Source: Lineus longissimus (Eukaryota; Nemertea; Pilidiophora; Heteronemertea; Lineidae). From it: a stretch of 60,000 nt of DNA. Position 1 is the stretch's first letter. Each line of letters opens with the position of its first letter. The translations under genes and the position numbers were made by a program. Positions 1 to 10,157 of this stretch are shown one piece after another. Under the pieces are notes generated by a model. That model was not told the origin of the DNA. It ran no database searches and was given only the letters and a program-made list of their open reading frames with translations. The DNA is taken from contig NC_088316.1 in assembly GCF_910592395.1 (NCBI RefSeq), positions 14,510,001-14,570,000 on the forward strand, given 5' to 3'.

Positions 1-2209
1 TGTCTCTTGAGCGTTGTACCAGAAGTTAGCATTCACATCCTAAGCATCCCCAGTCAACTTAACGGGTTAATAGTACACATGTACTGCGTCTGAACCCCAT
101 TTCATGATCTGAATGTAAACAGGACATCATAATCCGATTCCTTCGATGTAAATGTCACTTCAAATGACCAACATATGAAATTGTTTGTAGATTTTATTGT
201 ATCACAGGTTCCCTGAGGAATGGTGATATTTTCCATGGCCTCAGGTTGGAGAAATTGGTTGCGATATGAGTGCTTCAGCGCATGTTTAAACACCATGTAC
301 AGATGTGAAGAAGATGTATTAGCTTGATATAGATTTGCAGGTCGGAGTGGATGGAAGTTGAGCACATGGTCGACTCCTTTGATTTGTATCAAGTCAGTGA
401 AACAGCAGGGTCTACCTGGTAAGGTTGGCTTCGACCAATACTTTCTCTTTCTTCTCGACGAAAGGGATTTCCATATACTTAGTTTCTCAGAAAATTGCAA
501 TTAAAATGATAACACCCCAAATTCGTTCAATATTTTACCAAGGCGACCATCTAAGGATGTGTATTGTCGATTTCAAAAGCATTTTAGTCATAAGAATGTT
601 ATGGGATTGAAGTCAGCCATTATGTTGATGTGGGACTGGACTCTATCTCAAATTGACAGACGAAAGGGTAGTAACTATTTTAATTGACATTTTAATCATT
701 ATTCAATTAGTAAGATTTATGTTCTGGGATACTAGTGACCTTGTACATGTACGCTGATCAACAGCTAATGTTAGGCGAGAATTTGATTTCTAAAACCCTG
801 GAGAAAAATTCCGAAATACCAACCTCCCAAGGCAATTGAAAGGACCTTCAATACTGTAGACGAGATATTTATGTTAGTGAAAATATAGGGAACAATAGAG
901 TTAAATAACACTATAAATTGCACGAGTGTCTCATCCATCAATTAACTTTGTCTTTGACTAACTAAATTGTCATAGTCTCGAATTGTCTCTCTCAGCTGAT
1001 ATGATTATAGTTTATTTCAAATCTATAAACTGTTCAATGTGGGTATTTGATCGTGTGTGTTTCGTAACGGATGTATACATTTGAGTCTGGTGTCGTTTCT
1101 CTAAGAACAAATCTAGTAATCTAACTCTATTTCACAGGCGGGCTATCTCTGGTTGATTTCCCTGTTTTACTTCCTGTGAGATATGCTGGAATACATCGAA
1201 ATCTGTAAAGGGCCCATTTCTTTCCGATAACTTCAACCAATTAAAAGTTTGATTCGTTTATCGGCAAACATTCTTCGACTTTCATTGTTGTTACTGATGA
1301 TAGACGGTAGCCGAATCTGTATTCATTGCTTTGTCATTCACCAATGAAACTATTAATAACTTCCAATACATTACATCAAATTGCCAATGTACAAAGTAAA
1401 TATCAAAATGTTATACCTTTTTGGCCAATAATGACTAAGAAATTTGGTCAAATCTAATTTTGTAACAGAACTCATCTGATTTTGCAAATCCAATGGCAAC
1501 ATTCTCTTCGTACGTACATGCACTTGCATTGCAGACATGTACAGCATAGCGACTACCTCTTGATGTACATGAACATGCACATGTCCACAACCAATTCATA
1601 ACATCTATAATGGATATTGAAATCGAACCCCGTCTCGTAACAGTTGTTATTTATTTATCACTCTTATGAATGCAAATGCAACTCGTCTCATATCGACTGA
1701 GGTGAACCCAAGCTCATTAATTTACAATGTCACGTCGTTCACCATGAGATGTAGTGAGATACAGAAGATGAAATGGCCTTGCACTGTTCCTTGACAGACA
1801 CTCTTGAATGGTAATTGCGTATCGTACTTCTTGAGATAAATATATGGTAGACTGAAACGATGATAGCAGATGAAACATTCACCTTACTTTTTTTTAAAGA
1901 ATAAAAGTGGCGAGTGTCTGGCTATTTCTATTGAAATACACTTTTTAAATTTCAAGTTAAAAAGCAATTTTGTAAGCGGGCAAATTATCAATAACTAGAA
2001 CTACATGTAATATTGATAATCAATAACTAATTCTGATGATACTAATGATCAAAAGTGATGTAACAAGTCGTTTGTAATTCATTTCTTTCATTATTGGCGA
2101 AGAGTATAATTATATATCCATTGATCTGTGTAAAAACAAATCAACCTATGAACTTTTTAAATATTAAGTTTCGCTTTCTCACGTATTGTTATGGTTTCTG
2201 TCTATTTAG
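1..2209. other. AT-rich non-coding DNA upstream of the first visible POU4 exon
   Basis: No exon or RNA gene is recognised here. A 132-codon open frame on the - strand (102-500) matches no family I know and looks like chance. The POU-IV box exon usual at the start of POU4 proteins (a short N-terminal exon ending just before the SNIF motif) was looked for in all + frames and not found. It probably lies left of the window. TACATGTA-like palindromes occur around 744 and 1515-1580. Confidence 0.5.
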
Positions 2210-2284
2210 GACATGTATGGCTCAAGATTTGGTCCTGATGGCTGGGCAGTCGGCACACCCCAGAGCAGACACCGGCCTATTCAG
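2210..2284 (+). CDS. POU4: Candidate POU4 cassette or alternative 5' exon (25 codons)
   Basis: A pyrimidine-rich acceptor (…TCTATTTAG) precedes 2210 and a CAG/GTAGAT donor follows 2284. The 75 bases are open in one frame, start and end on codon boundaries (phase 0-0) and read D-MYGSRFGPDGWAVG-…-RPIQ. The next exon (5005) also begins in phase 0 with SNIF, and in vertebrate POU4 proteins the residue before SNIF is likewise Gln at an intron boundary. A TAG overlapping the acceptor closes the frame upstream, so this is not a longer exon. The segment is more GC-rich than its surroundings. It does not resemble the canonical POU-IV box, so it is either an inserted cassette exon or an alternative first exon starting at ATG 2213. 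A chance open frame is possible. Confidence 0.5.
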
Positions 2285-5004
2285 GTAGATACCATTTTAT
2301 ATTTACAATCAAAGTCGTGACGTGTCGCTTTATGGATACTACGTATGTGAATATGTCTGTGACGTAATTAGATTGTGCGTATGTGATTCATTTTGTCGTC
2401 GAATTCAATTCAGTTTAAGTCCTTTTGTTCAATTCCACTTATTTTTATTCTCTTTATCAATAAAATGTGTTAAATTGTTACTCAGATATATCAAATTTAT
2501 TAGATGTATCAAAAACTGTTATAAAAGATCATTGTCCCCATTCAATTTTTTCCTTATTTCTGCATAACAGTTTTTGATACACTTTTTGATGTACTTTGGG
2601 AAAGAATCATCAAACTAATTTTTCTACTTCACTTAAATTTCTAAAAATATCAAGTAAAACAATCAGTAATACGTCGGCAAACTATGCTAGGTACATGTAT
2701 ATAACTCTCTTTGATGTAAATCGTTTATGTTAATGAATAATTGATAGAATACAGTGCAAAATTATATCACCAATATTGCACTGAAAGCAGTTTTTACCTA
2801 TGTAATACAAATGCATGTGTATCAGCTGAAGTACAATTAAATAATGGGATTTAGAAAGAAACCTCTTCATTGCTTTCGGTAGTAAATAATATATTAGCCA
2901 AATACAAATATTATTATAACTGGCCATTTTTCTAAAATATTGGTGCTCTAATTTAAACTTTTCCTCCTTCTTTTGAAAAATCTAATTTTATAAAAGAATT
3001 GTACAACTGGTGCCAGTACTCATGTCGAACTACTTTCAACTGACGCTTTAAAGTTCTTTGAAAGTTCTTAACAATTTTTGGAATGTCAATCGAAATTTTC
3101 CATCTTTTGATCCAAAAAAAGTTAGTATTACTGTTAAGTCCTCTATCATCAGGGCAACATCCGAGAGTCTCATACGCGATCATTACATATCCGACTTTCT
3201 GCTCGACCAGATACAGGGCCAGTCCAACATATAGTTATCAGCAGAGCGTAATCGATACAATGAGGGACAATTTCACCAGGTTTAATTACATTATTAGGTG
3301 TAAATAATTGGCAAAATGGCCACATGGATTGCATCTCGATTACAATGGCTACACACGCCACGTATCGACACAAATGGCATTAATTGCGAGCTTTGTCATA
3401 GTAAACAATTAAGCGGGGATCTTTTGTAATTACACATGTGTTTTGGTACGGAACGAGCGTCGACTAAAGTGGTTAAAAGATATTTGATACCGTTCAGGTT
3501 TTTTAGTTGAAATGTGCTGATTACATGTGTTTTACTATCTCTTGCTGAAAATTAGTTTAGCCAAATATTTATCTGCAATTTCGTTTTCGTTTTTTCTCAA
3601 ATAGTTTTACTTTCATACGATCATGTAAATCCTTCACATATCTTAAGTATATTTGTTTTCGTGATAAACAGTTATCAACGTTTCGACATTTAACTTTTGT
3701 GTTATAATTATACACAGTCGCTGCTTTAGGGTAGAGCACCCGGGGTAGAGCAATCGCATCGATAAGAACATATCTTACAGAAAACAATTTTCGAATGAAA
3801 GGGTGCATAAGACATGACAGTACAGCTTCCACTGTTAGTCACATCACCTGCCCCTCTTCCGTACCGGACGCAGGTTAATCTAACCTTATGTCCTCGTATA
3901 GTGCTACACGGCGTTATCACTGTGCATTATGTGTCTTGTGTAGTGCTATACGACAGAATGACCACTAGACAATATAAGATCCATTCCGTTTCATCTCAAA
4001 GCCAGGACAATCCACTATTAATGTGCCATTACAAATTACTGGTGTGGATTTATCTATTTGCTATGTTGGGTGTAATAGAATTGAACTGCCTGTGTACGTT
4101 GCCAGCATGTAATTATCAAACATAAATTCAATAGTCAGACTAGTTAAGATCTCCAGCATTCTTAATTGATATTGATAGTAACAAAATTCTTTATATTACA
4201 CGTATTATAATTTATCATTGGATGGTGGGATCCACTCTTTTTGCGGCAAAAACCAATAACATTGTTTGTAAAAAGATTTTTATGCGTTCTGAGAAATGTT
4301 CTAACTAAACGAACACAAGTAATACCACTCTTATCAATGTGGGCCTGAAATCAAAGGTTTATTGTTACGTAATATAAAGTGAAAACTTGCAAATAAAAAG
4401 TGAGACTTTAGATTTCGTGACAGCAGTTGTCTACTGCGTATGTCGATATGTTGTTGTGATGTATTTAGGAATGAATGAAAGTCAAAATTGAGAGACGAAA
4501 AGGCTTATTAAAGAGATCATAAAGTCGACACCTGATTCCCTTGTTTCAGCACAGTGTAGCATAAAACATGACATATTGGGACCATAGACGACCACCAGGC
4601 GGAACGGTTGAATATAGGGGTGGTACCGCCAAACTTACTGGTGGAAGACATGCTTCGCGCCATACCTCATTGCACAACAATGAAATGATGGGTCAAATAT
4701 GATGCACACCCGGCTGGTGGTGGCGTGAAGGGTTGTCATTCAAAAGGCCATATGTCAATGAAAATCTATAAATTGTAGTTTGTCGTTCTTGCTGTTTTTT
4801 AGAATTGTCGTTGTCTTTAATGTTGTTAGAATATATTATTTTCAAAAACTTCTAAATGATGACGTTCTTTAGAATTACATTTCTAGCCAAACAGAGCACA
4901 GTTGTGGACTTTACGACTAGACGTATCCACAGTAGTCATTTATTTCATCAATTTAACTTGTTTTCAAGATAATATCTTATGGTTATCTCCTCCTATCATT
5001 TCAG
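2285..5004 (+). other. POU4: POU4 intron
   Basis: This 2.7-kb AT-rich intron lies between the candidate exon and the terminal exon. It ends in a strong acceptor (TCCTCCTATCATTTCAG, 4988-5004). I see no coding exon in it. It contains an imperfect stem-loop at 3895-3952. The stretch 4570-4740 is more GC-rich and could be regulatory, but nothing specific can be named. Confidence 0.6.
3895..3952. repeat. Imperfect inverted repeat (stem-loop)
   Basis: CGTATAGTGCTACAC (3895-3909) pairs with GTGTAGTGCTATACG (3938-3952), 13 of 15 positions, around a 28-nt loop inside the POU4 intron. It has no known function and may be the remnant of a small palindromic element. Confidence 0.5.
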
Positions 5005-5892
5005 AGCAACATATTTGGTGGTCTAGATGATAGTTTACTCGCGCGGGCAGAGGCCCTGGCGGCCGTCGACATCTCGAAGGCAAACTCGCCACCCTTAGTG
5101 AAGCCAGACAGTGTGTACTGTCATACGGACATGTCTGGCCATACAGCAGCTACCTCAAGGCCACAGATGGGACCCATCCACGGGTTCTCGTCCTCGGACT
5201 CTATGCTGGACCAAATGTCAGCTTCTATGCCCTTATCATCGATGACGGACCATCACAACAGCCTGGGCGGGATGCACCCGAACAATCACGGGGTTTCTCA
5301 GCCCCATCACATGTACCCACCGGCGTACTCTCACCCGGGTGCGAACACTATGAACGGGCACCATGGTTTACCTACTCACCATTCCATGCACCATACCATG
5401 CATGATCAGGAGTGTGACCCCAGGGAGCTTGAAGCATTCGCAGAAAGATTCAAACAGCGTCGGATAAAACTCGGGGTGACGCAAGCTGATGTTGGGTCAG
5501 CTTTAGGGAACTTGAAACTCCCGGGTGTGGGCTCCTTGAGCCAAAGTACAATCTGCCGATTCGAATCCTTGACTTTGAGCCATAATAATATGATAGCTTT
5601 GAAACCAGTGCTTCAGGCTTGGTTAGAAGAGGCTGAGAGAATTGCCAGAGAGAAAAAGACAAATCCGGATATGTTCCCGAATGCCGCAGAAAAGAAGCGG
5701 AAGCGTACGTCCATTGCAGCTCCGGAAAAACGGTCACTGGAAGCATACTTCGCAGTGCAACCACGGCCTTCAGGTGAAAAAATAGCACAAATTGCTGAGA
5801 AATTGGACTTGAAGAAAAACGTTGTGCGGGTATGGTTTTGCAATCAAAGACAGAAGCAAAAACGGATGAAGTTCTCTGCACAGCAGCATTGA
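5005..5892 (+). CDS. POU4: POU class 4 homeobox transcription factor, terminal exon (Brn-3/acj6/unc-86 orthologue)
   Basis: This exon encodes the C-terminal 295 residues of a nuclear DNA-binding factor that specifies sensory and other neurons across animals. It opens after an AG at 5003-5004, in phase 0, with SNIFGGLDDSLLARAEALAA, the POU-IV-specific N-terminal motif that follows an intron in vertebrate POU4 genes. A Met/His-rich linker follows (about residues 50-136). The POU-specific domain is at residues 138-211 (5416-5637), starting DPRELEAFAERFKQRRIKLG. A short basic linker leads to the homeodomain at 230-289 (5692-5871), with the POU-type recognition helix RVWFCNQRQKQKR. Only six residues follow before TGA at 5890-5892, a short tail typical of the class. 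Both DNA-binding domains are complete and undamaged. The start codon lies in an upstream exon, so reading the open frame from the GTG at 5098 would cut off the POU-IV motif. Confidence 0.97.
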   Translation, partial: SNIFGGLDDSLLARAEALAAVDISKANSPPLVKPDSVYCHTDMSGHTAATSRPQMGPIHGFSSSDSMLDQMSASMPLSSMTDHHNSLGGMHPNNHGVSQPHHMYPPAYSHPGANTMNGHHGLPTHHSMHHTMHDQECDPRELEAFAERFKQRRIKLGVTQADVGSALGNLKLPGVGSLSQSTICRFESLTLSHNNMIALKPVLQAWLEEAERIAREKKTNPDMFPNAAEKKRKRTSIAAPEKRSLEAYFAVQPRPSGEKIAQIAEKLDLKKNVVRVWFCNQRQKQKRMKFSAQQH

Positions 5893-7817
5893 CTTTAGGA
5901 GGGACGGTGTTGTTGTATATATATGATGCTATGGACTTTGTATTATTATGTATAAAAGTGTGTGCAATATTTCGTCTTGGGCCATGTTCGGTTCAGGAGA
6001 ACTCCAATTGTCCAAACATGTTCTACAGGTTCAGTGCTACCGGCTCCCCTCCATCGACCTACTACAAAAATCGGAGGCCCGGCCTGCCACCTAAGGTTTG
6101 TATACCTCTGTCGTTCAAATTAATTTACATGATTATACATTTACGTCATGACACTACGTTTGCATTTACTATAAAATACATAAGAATAGGCCTAAAGTCG
6201 TCTTGTGTATTTGGCATTTATTACATTTCTACGCCAAATGTATTTTAAAAGTTTTATAAATTTTTATATTTTGTGATACAGCCGGTTTGAATATCATCGA
6301 CAAGCGAAATTTTTCCCGAGCCTGGTATCTGTCATGCCTTCCCAAGGGGCAGTAGTGTGCCTGGCATGGTCTACATCAAAGATTCGATGATCTCTTGAAA
6401 CGTCATCTGTCACACACTAATAAGATTGATGTGACCATCAAATCATAACCAGAATGGCATAGTTGTATGGAAAACAATGGATTACATCCACAAAGCATGA
6501 ACAGGCAACACATGCGGGCAAAACACTGACCACCACTTTGGAACTGCGTGGAAACAAACTGCTGCATAGTGAGACTGTCATTTTTCAGCCATTTTGTTCC
6601 TTGTGAACAATGCCAATATTGTTCTGGACTGACTATGTCTTGCATGACACTGAGCGCTTGACCAAATATAAAAAACACCATTTTATGGTTGAAACCGTAA
6701 GGCCAGCTCCAATTTTTATCTTTGAATGAAGTTAAATTCAGAAATGAATTGCCTGATATTGTATCAGCCCCAAACCATATTCTTAAATCGCTGGCAGCTA
6801 CTTTTGCAAGGGCTGATATAACAGAAACAGAATGTCAGGCATATTAACCCAGTAATTGATATTTGTTATGTTATGATGTTCATCATTCCGGGAACCGATT
6901 GTTTACCAGTGTAAACATGTCGCTCATTGCAAAAATTCCCCTGAAATTAGTCTTTATCCTATATAAGATATGTTAAGAAAAGTATGCCTGCTAGATGCAT
7001 TTTTCTTCCGAACACTCAACGTACACTAGCAATCACGTTTTCCATGTTTGTTGGTGCTTATTTTTAATCGCATAAACCCATCGACTTGTATTGTCTATGT
7101 CTCGTGAAGAAATGTCAACTTTTGCCAAGACTTTTGACAAAACTCGTCTGTTCAGTTGTACGTTCTCCGCCTGCCAAACAGCAGTAGATTCATCTTTCTA
7201 AATGTTATCATTCATCAAGATGCGGACCATCCACGGTCCACACGCAATTGGCCACTTGATGTTTATCACCAGCGACAACCTCCATTTTTTTCAAAATGTC
7301 CTACGTCTGTAATAAACTACTGCTGCCGGAGTCATCAGAGTAATCTATGAATTAACGTCACCCTTTTTAGAATTCCTTTTCGATGATATTCATACCAATT
7401 CGTGTACATGTATTTTGTTGATTAGTTTATTGTCTTTTGTAGTGTTAAGGGATTATGCAATGGTACTCATACGTGGTATAAACTTTATCGTTATGCTCAT
7501 CCTGGAAATTAAATGCAATGGACATGTGCTTATTTTTCGTCAAGACAACCCATACCATTCATGAATGATTTTGTCTATTGGGTATTCGAAACATTTTATT
7601 ATTCTTCCATTTTGAATAACGACCTATGTTTAATATGTCCTGAAATGTTCACACATCGCTGAGATGCTACTAAAAAGTGGGTTCCTCGGCAAGAGAAAAG
7701 TCAGCCAATCTGAGAATTTTTCCTCGATGTTGAAGGTATGAAGGATCAGGCAGTAAGGACATCACGAGCAATTAGCCGCATTGTCGTAGAGGGATGTCAT
7801 GTTATGTAGGCCTGAAT

Positions 7818-7849
7818 CCCAATCGGGAGGTAGAATACTCCCGATTGGG
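7818..7849. repeat. Perfect 12-bp stem hairpin
   Basis: CCCAATCGGGAG (7818-7829) and CTCCCGATTGGG (7838-7849) are exact reverse complements separated by an 8-nt loop (GTAGAATA). The stem is GC-rich inside AT-rich DNA 1.9 kb after the POU4 stop. If POU4 transcription extends to the 9.3-kb signal it would form a stable 3' UTR stem-loop. It could equally be the core of a small palindromic element. Confidence 0.7.
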
Positions 7850-8667
7850 GTGTAAACAAACATTTAAATTGATATGCACAAAAAATACTTCAAAATTTTC
7901 TGTGTTGTTCGATCCTGTGGAATGTGTTGGTTAACCGTCATCAGGAAAACGTGCTTTACGCACTGAAAGGAAAAATTGAATATTTCCAATCAGTCAAATA
8001 TTAGGAAAGTACGTGTAATCTACGTTTTCACTGGCAATATCAAGTTAGAACTCACGGATTTGTGGATTTCGCAAACAGGTGTAGAATCACCAATATACAA
8101 ATTCAATCTACTAATAACATATCAAATCCAAATGGTTTCCAAAACCGATTTCCAGTCGATTCAAACCTTCATCCCTCCGTTGATTGGTCACTCATTCCAA
8201 CGAACTCGAAAGCGACGTTTACTCAACAAACCACTCGCCTTTTGAGTTGGGTTCAAGCCACTATTCTGCTTAATCTCGTTGGCTTGTGTAAACTTCATGC
8301 AGATCATCAAAACTCCAAACTGTCTTCAAACAATGCAGGGTGTTCCTTGCCAATTTCATTGTTTCTGACAAACCCTGACAGGTGGATAGTTAACAGATTA
8401 TCATCATGTATACATTTGCGAATATTGGCTTGTAATGCGATAGTGGTTTCAACAGTGTTCATATTACGTAAGAAGTGGTTTCAAAATTACGATATTTATT
8501 CAACCGTGTGCGAGATAAAATGTCTTGCAATAGAAAAATTACAGAAGATCAAAGTTTTATTTTTTACAGTATATGCGATAGTGTATGACACGCTTTAACA
8601 TTCTGTACTGTTATACATTCCTGCAATGATATTTTGCGATAGACACATTAGTGTAACGTTCTAGTGT

Positions 8668-8866
8668 ATAAGACGCACTTTTCTTTACATTGATGAGCAA
8701 TTTTTGTCTATTTTAAAAAAGTTTAATGAACAGGGGTTCGAAAAGAAATTATTTGTTCTATCAAAAACTTCCGACCCGGATTGAAAAAGCTCCTGTTTTC
8801 TGCTGTTTTTAGTGAACATATTGTACAAACTATCGCTCAGTAAAGTAAACTATAAGTGCGCCTTAT
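8668..8866. mobile_element. MITE-like element with ATAAGNCGCACTT inverted ends
   Basis: ATAAGACGCACTT (8668-8680) matches the reverse complement of AAGTGCGCCTTAT (8854-8866) at 12 of 13 positions, and weaker complementarity continues inward (TTCTTTAC against GTAAAGTAAAC). The element is about 200 bp and non-coding. Termini built on a TAAG-CGCAC motif are familiar from non-autonomous DNA transposons, but I cannot name the family or find clear target-site duplications. Confidence 0.45.
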
Positions 8867-9968
8867 CCACACGAATTGCCAGTATGCCATAGTGCATAAC
8901 TGAATACACTACGCAGGGTGCGCGTAACCGGAGAGGTTCGGCGGCATGAAATATTCAAGGAATCTTTACCACTAAAAAATTGATGACGACCACTCGGTGT
9001 AGTGCAACAATGTGTACTACGTTCCTAGTGGAAGCCATCAATACGGCCTGCGGTGGAGTTCCTTGGGTTCACACTGGGAGTTTTTTTTCGAATTTCACCA
9101 TTTCCTAATTTTTTCAATAGGGAATGAGAACAAGGATCATTATGATAAATTGTAGCCTACGACATGCATATTGTCAAGAAATTGTTCCTCTCGATGAAGT
9201 CATTATCGCTGCTACGTGCTCCTCAGTGATGGAACGCCTTCTAACTTATAACGTATTGGAAATGTTGGCCAAAAAGCGTGCAATTTCTCTCTATCCTTTA
9301 CTCTAAGAATTAATAAAGACTCTTTATATACTCTTGTTTAAACTGATTGAGGGCGATTTGGACAACTCTTTGTCAGATCATTGAACATTTAAATCCCAGT
9401 GTTTGCTTCTGAACTCCCTGCTCGGTCACTTTTTCATCCGTATTGTCTCCGTAGTTGCAATTTTTGCAACCATATTTTCGAAAGGTTGGTATATTTATGG
9501 TTTACATGATGAGCGAAACGTAACACAGTGATGTATTGGTGGTGACTTCGTAATCAATTGAGATTAACAAGTATTTATATGATATTACAGACCTTTCTTG
9601 GCATGACGTAATCAGTGACGTCAGAGATATATTCAGGATTTCGTTCATTTACATGTTCATGTTTAATTGGGCTAATGTGGTTTGTAAAGATAATTGAACT
9701 AGCGCTACAAAATATTTATTAAGTTCCATACATTTTTTTTTGTGTATTGATATATTTCAGTTGTGTTCAATGATCAATCAAATTCAAAGAAAATCTTTGA
9801 CTATGTGCAAGTATTTGTTAGTTTATTGTGTTACAAATTACTGCTAATGTGATGAAATGATGTATACGACAAATTGAGTTGGGATGATGCTATTAGATAG
9901 TTCGCGCGTGAGAGTTACAATACCTTTCAGTAACAAATTGTAAAAGAGCAACATACGTTTATTTAATG

Positions 9969-10157
9969 CTGAACGTAGTGTATCAAACTGTACATTGTAC
10001 CGGTACATCGTATCTAAGTTGATTGTGAACCTATAGGCAAGATTTAATGGGTTATCATTTACACTGAACGTAGTGTATCAAACTGTACATTGTACCGGTA
10101 CATCGTATCTAAGTTGATTGTGAACCTATAGACAAGATTTGATGGGTTATGATTACA
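9969..10157. repeat. Two-copy tandem duplication, 95-bp unit
   Basis: Copy 1 starts at 9969 and copy 2 at 10064, both with CTGAACGTAGTGTATCAAAC. The copies differ at only a few positions (for example CTATAGGCAAG against CTATAGACAAG), so the duplication is young or conserved by conversion. Each unit contains the palindrome TGTACCGGTACA. Confidence 0.9.

Larger units (their letters stand above)
5893..9320 (+). other. POU4: POU4 3' UTR and downstream flank
   Basis: AT-rich DNA follows the POU4 stop. Canonical AATAAA hexamers on the + strand at 7311-7316 and 9312-9317 are possible poly(A) signals, so the 3' UTR could be 1.4 or 3.4 kb long. Which one is used cannot be told from sequence. A 178-codon open frame (8062-8598) has no recognisable domain and overlaps other open frames, so I treat it as chance. 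A perfect hairpin (7818-7849) and a MITE-like element (8668-8866) lie here. Confidence 0.45.

Noticed and set aside
102-500. 132-codon - strand frame at the left edge
   Set aside because: No match to any known family and AT-rich codon make-up; no evidence that it is expressed.
5450-5881. 143-codon - strand frame opposite POU4
   Set aside because: A shadow of the conserved POU4 coding sequence on the other strand.
8062-8598. 178-codon open frame on the + strand
   Set aside because: No recognisable domain, overlaps a competing frame (7976-8245), composition like surrounding AT-rich DNA and no splice or promoter context.
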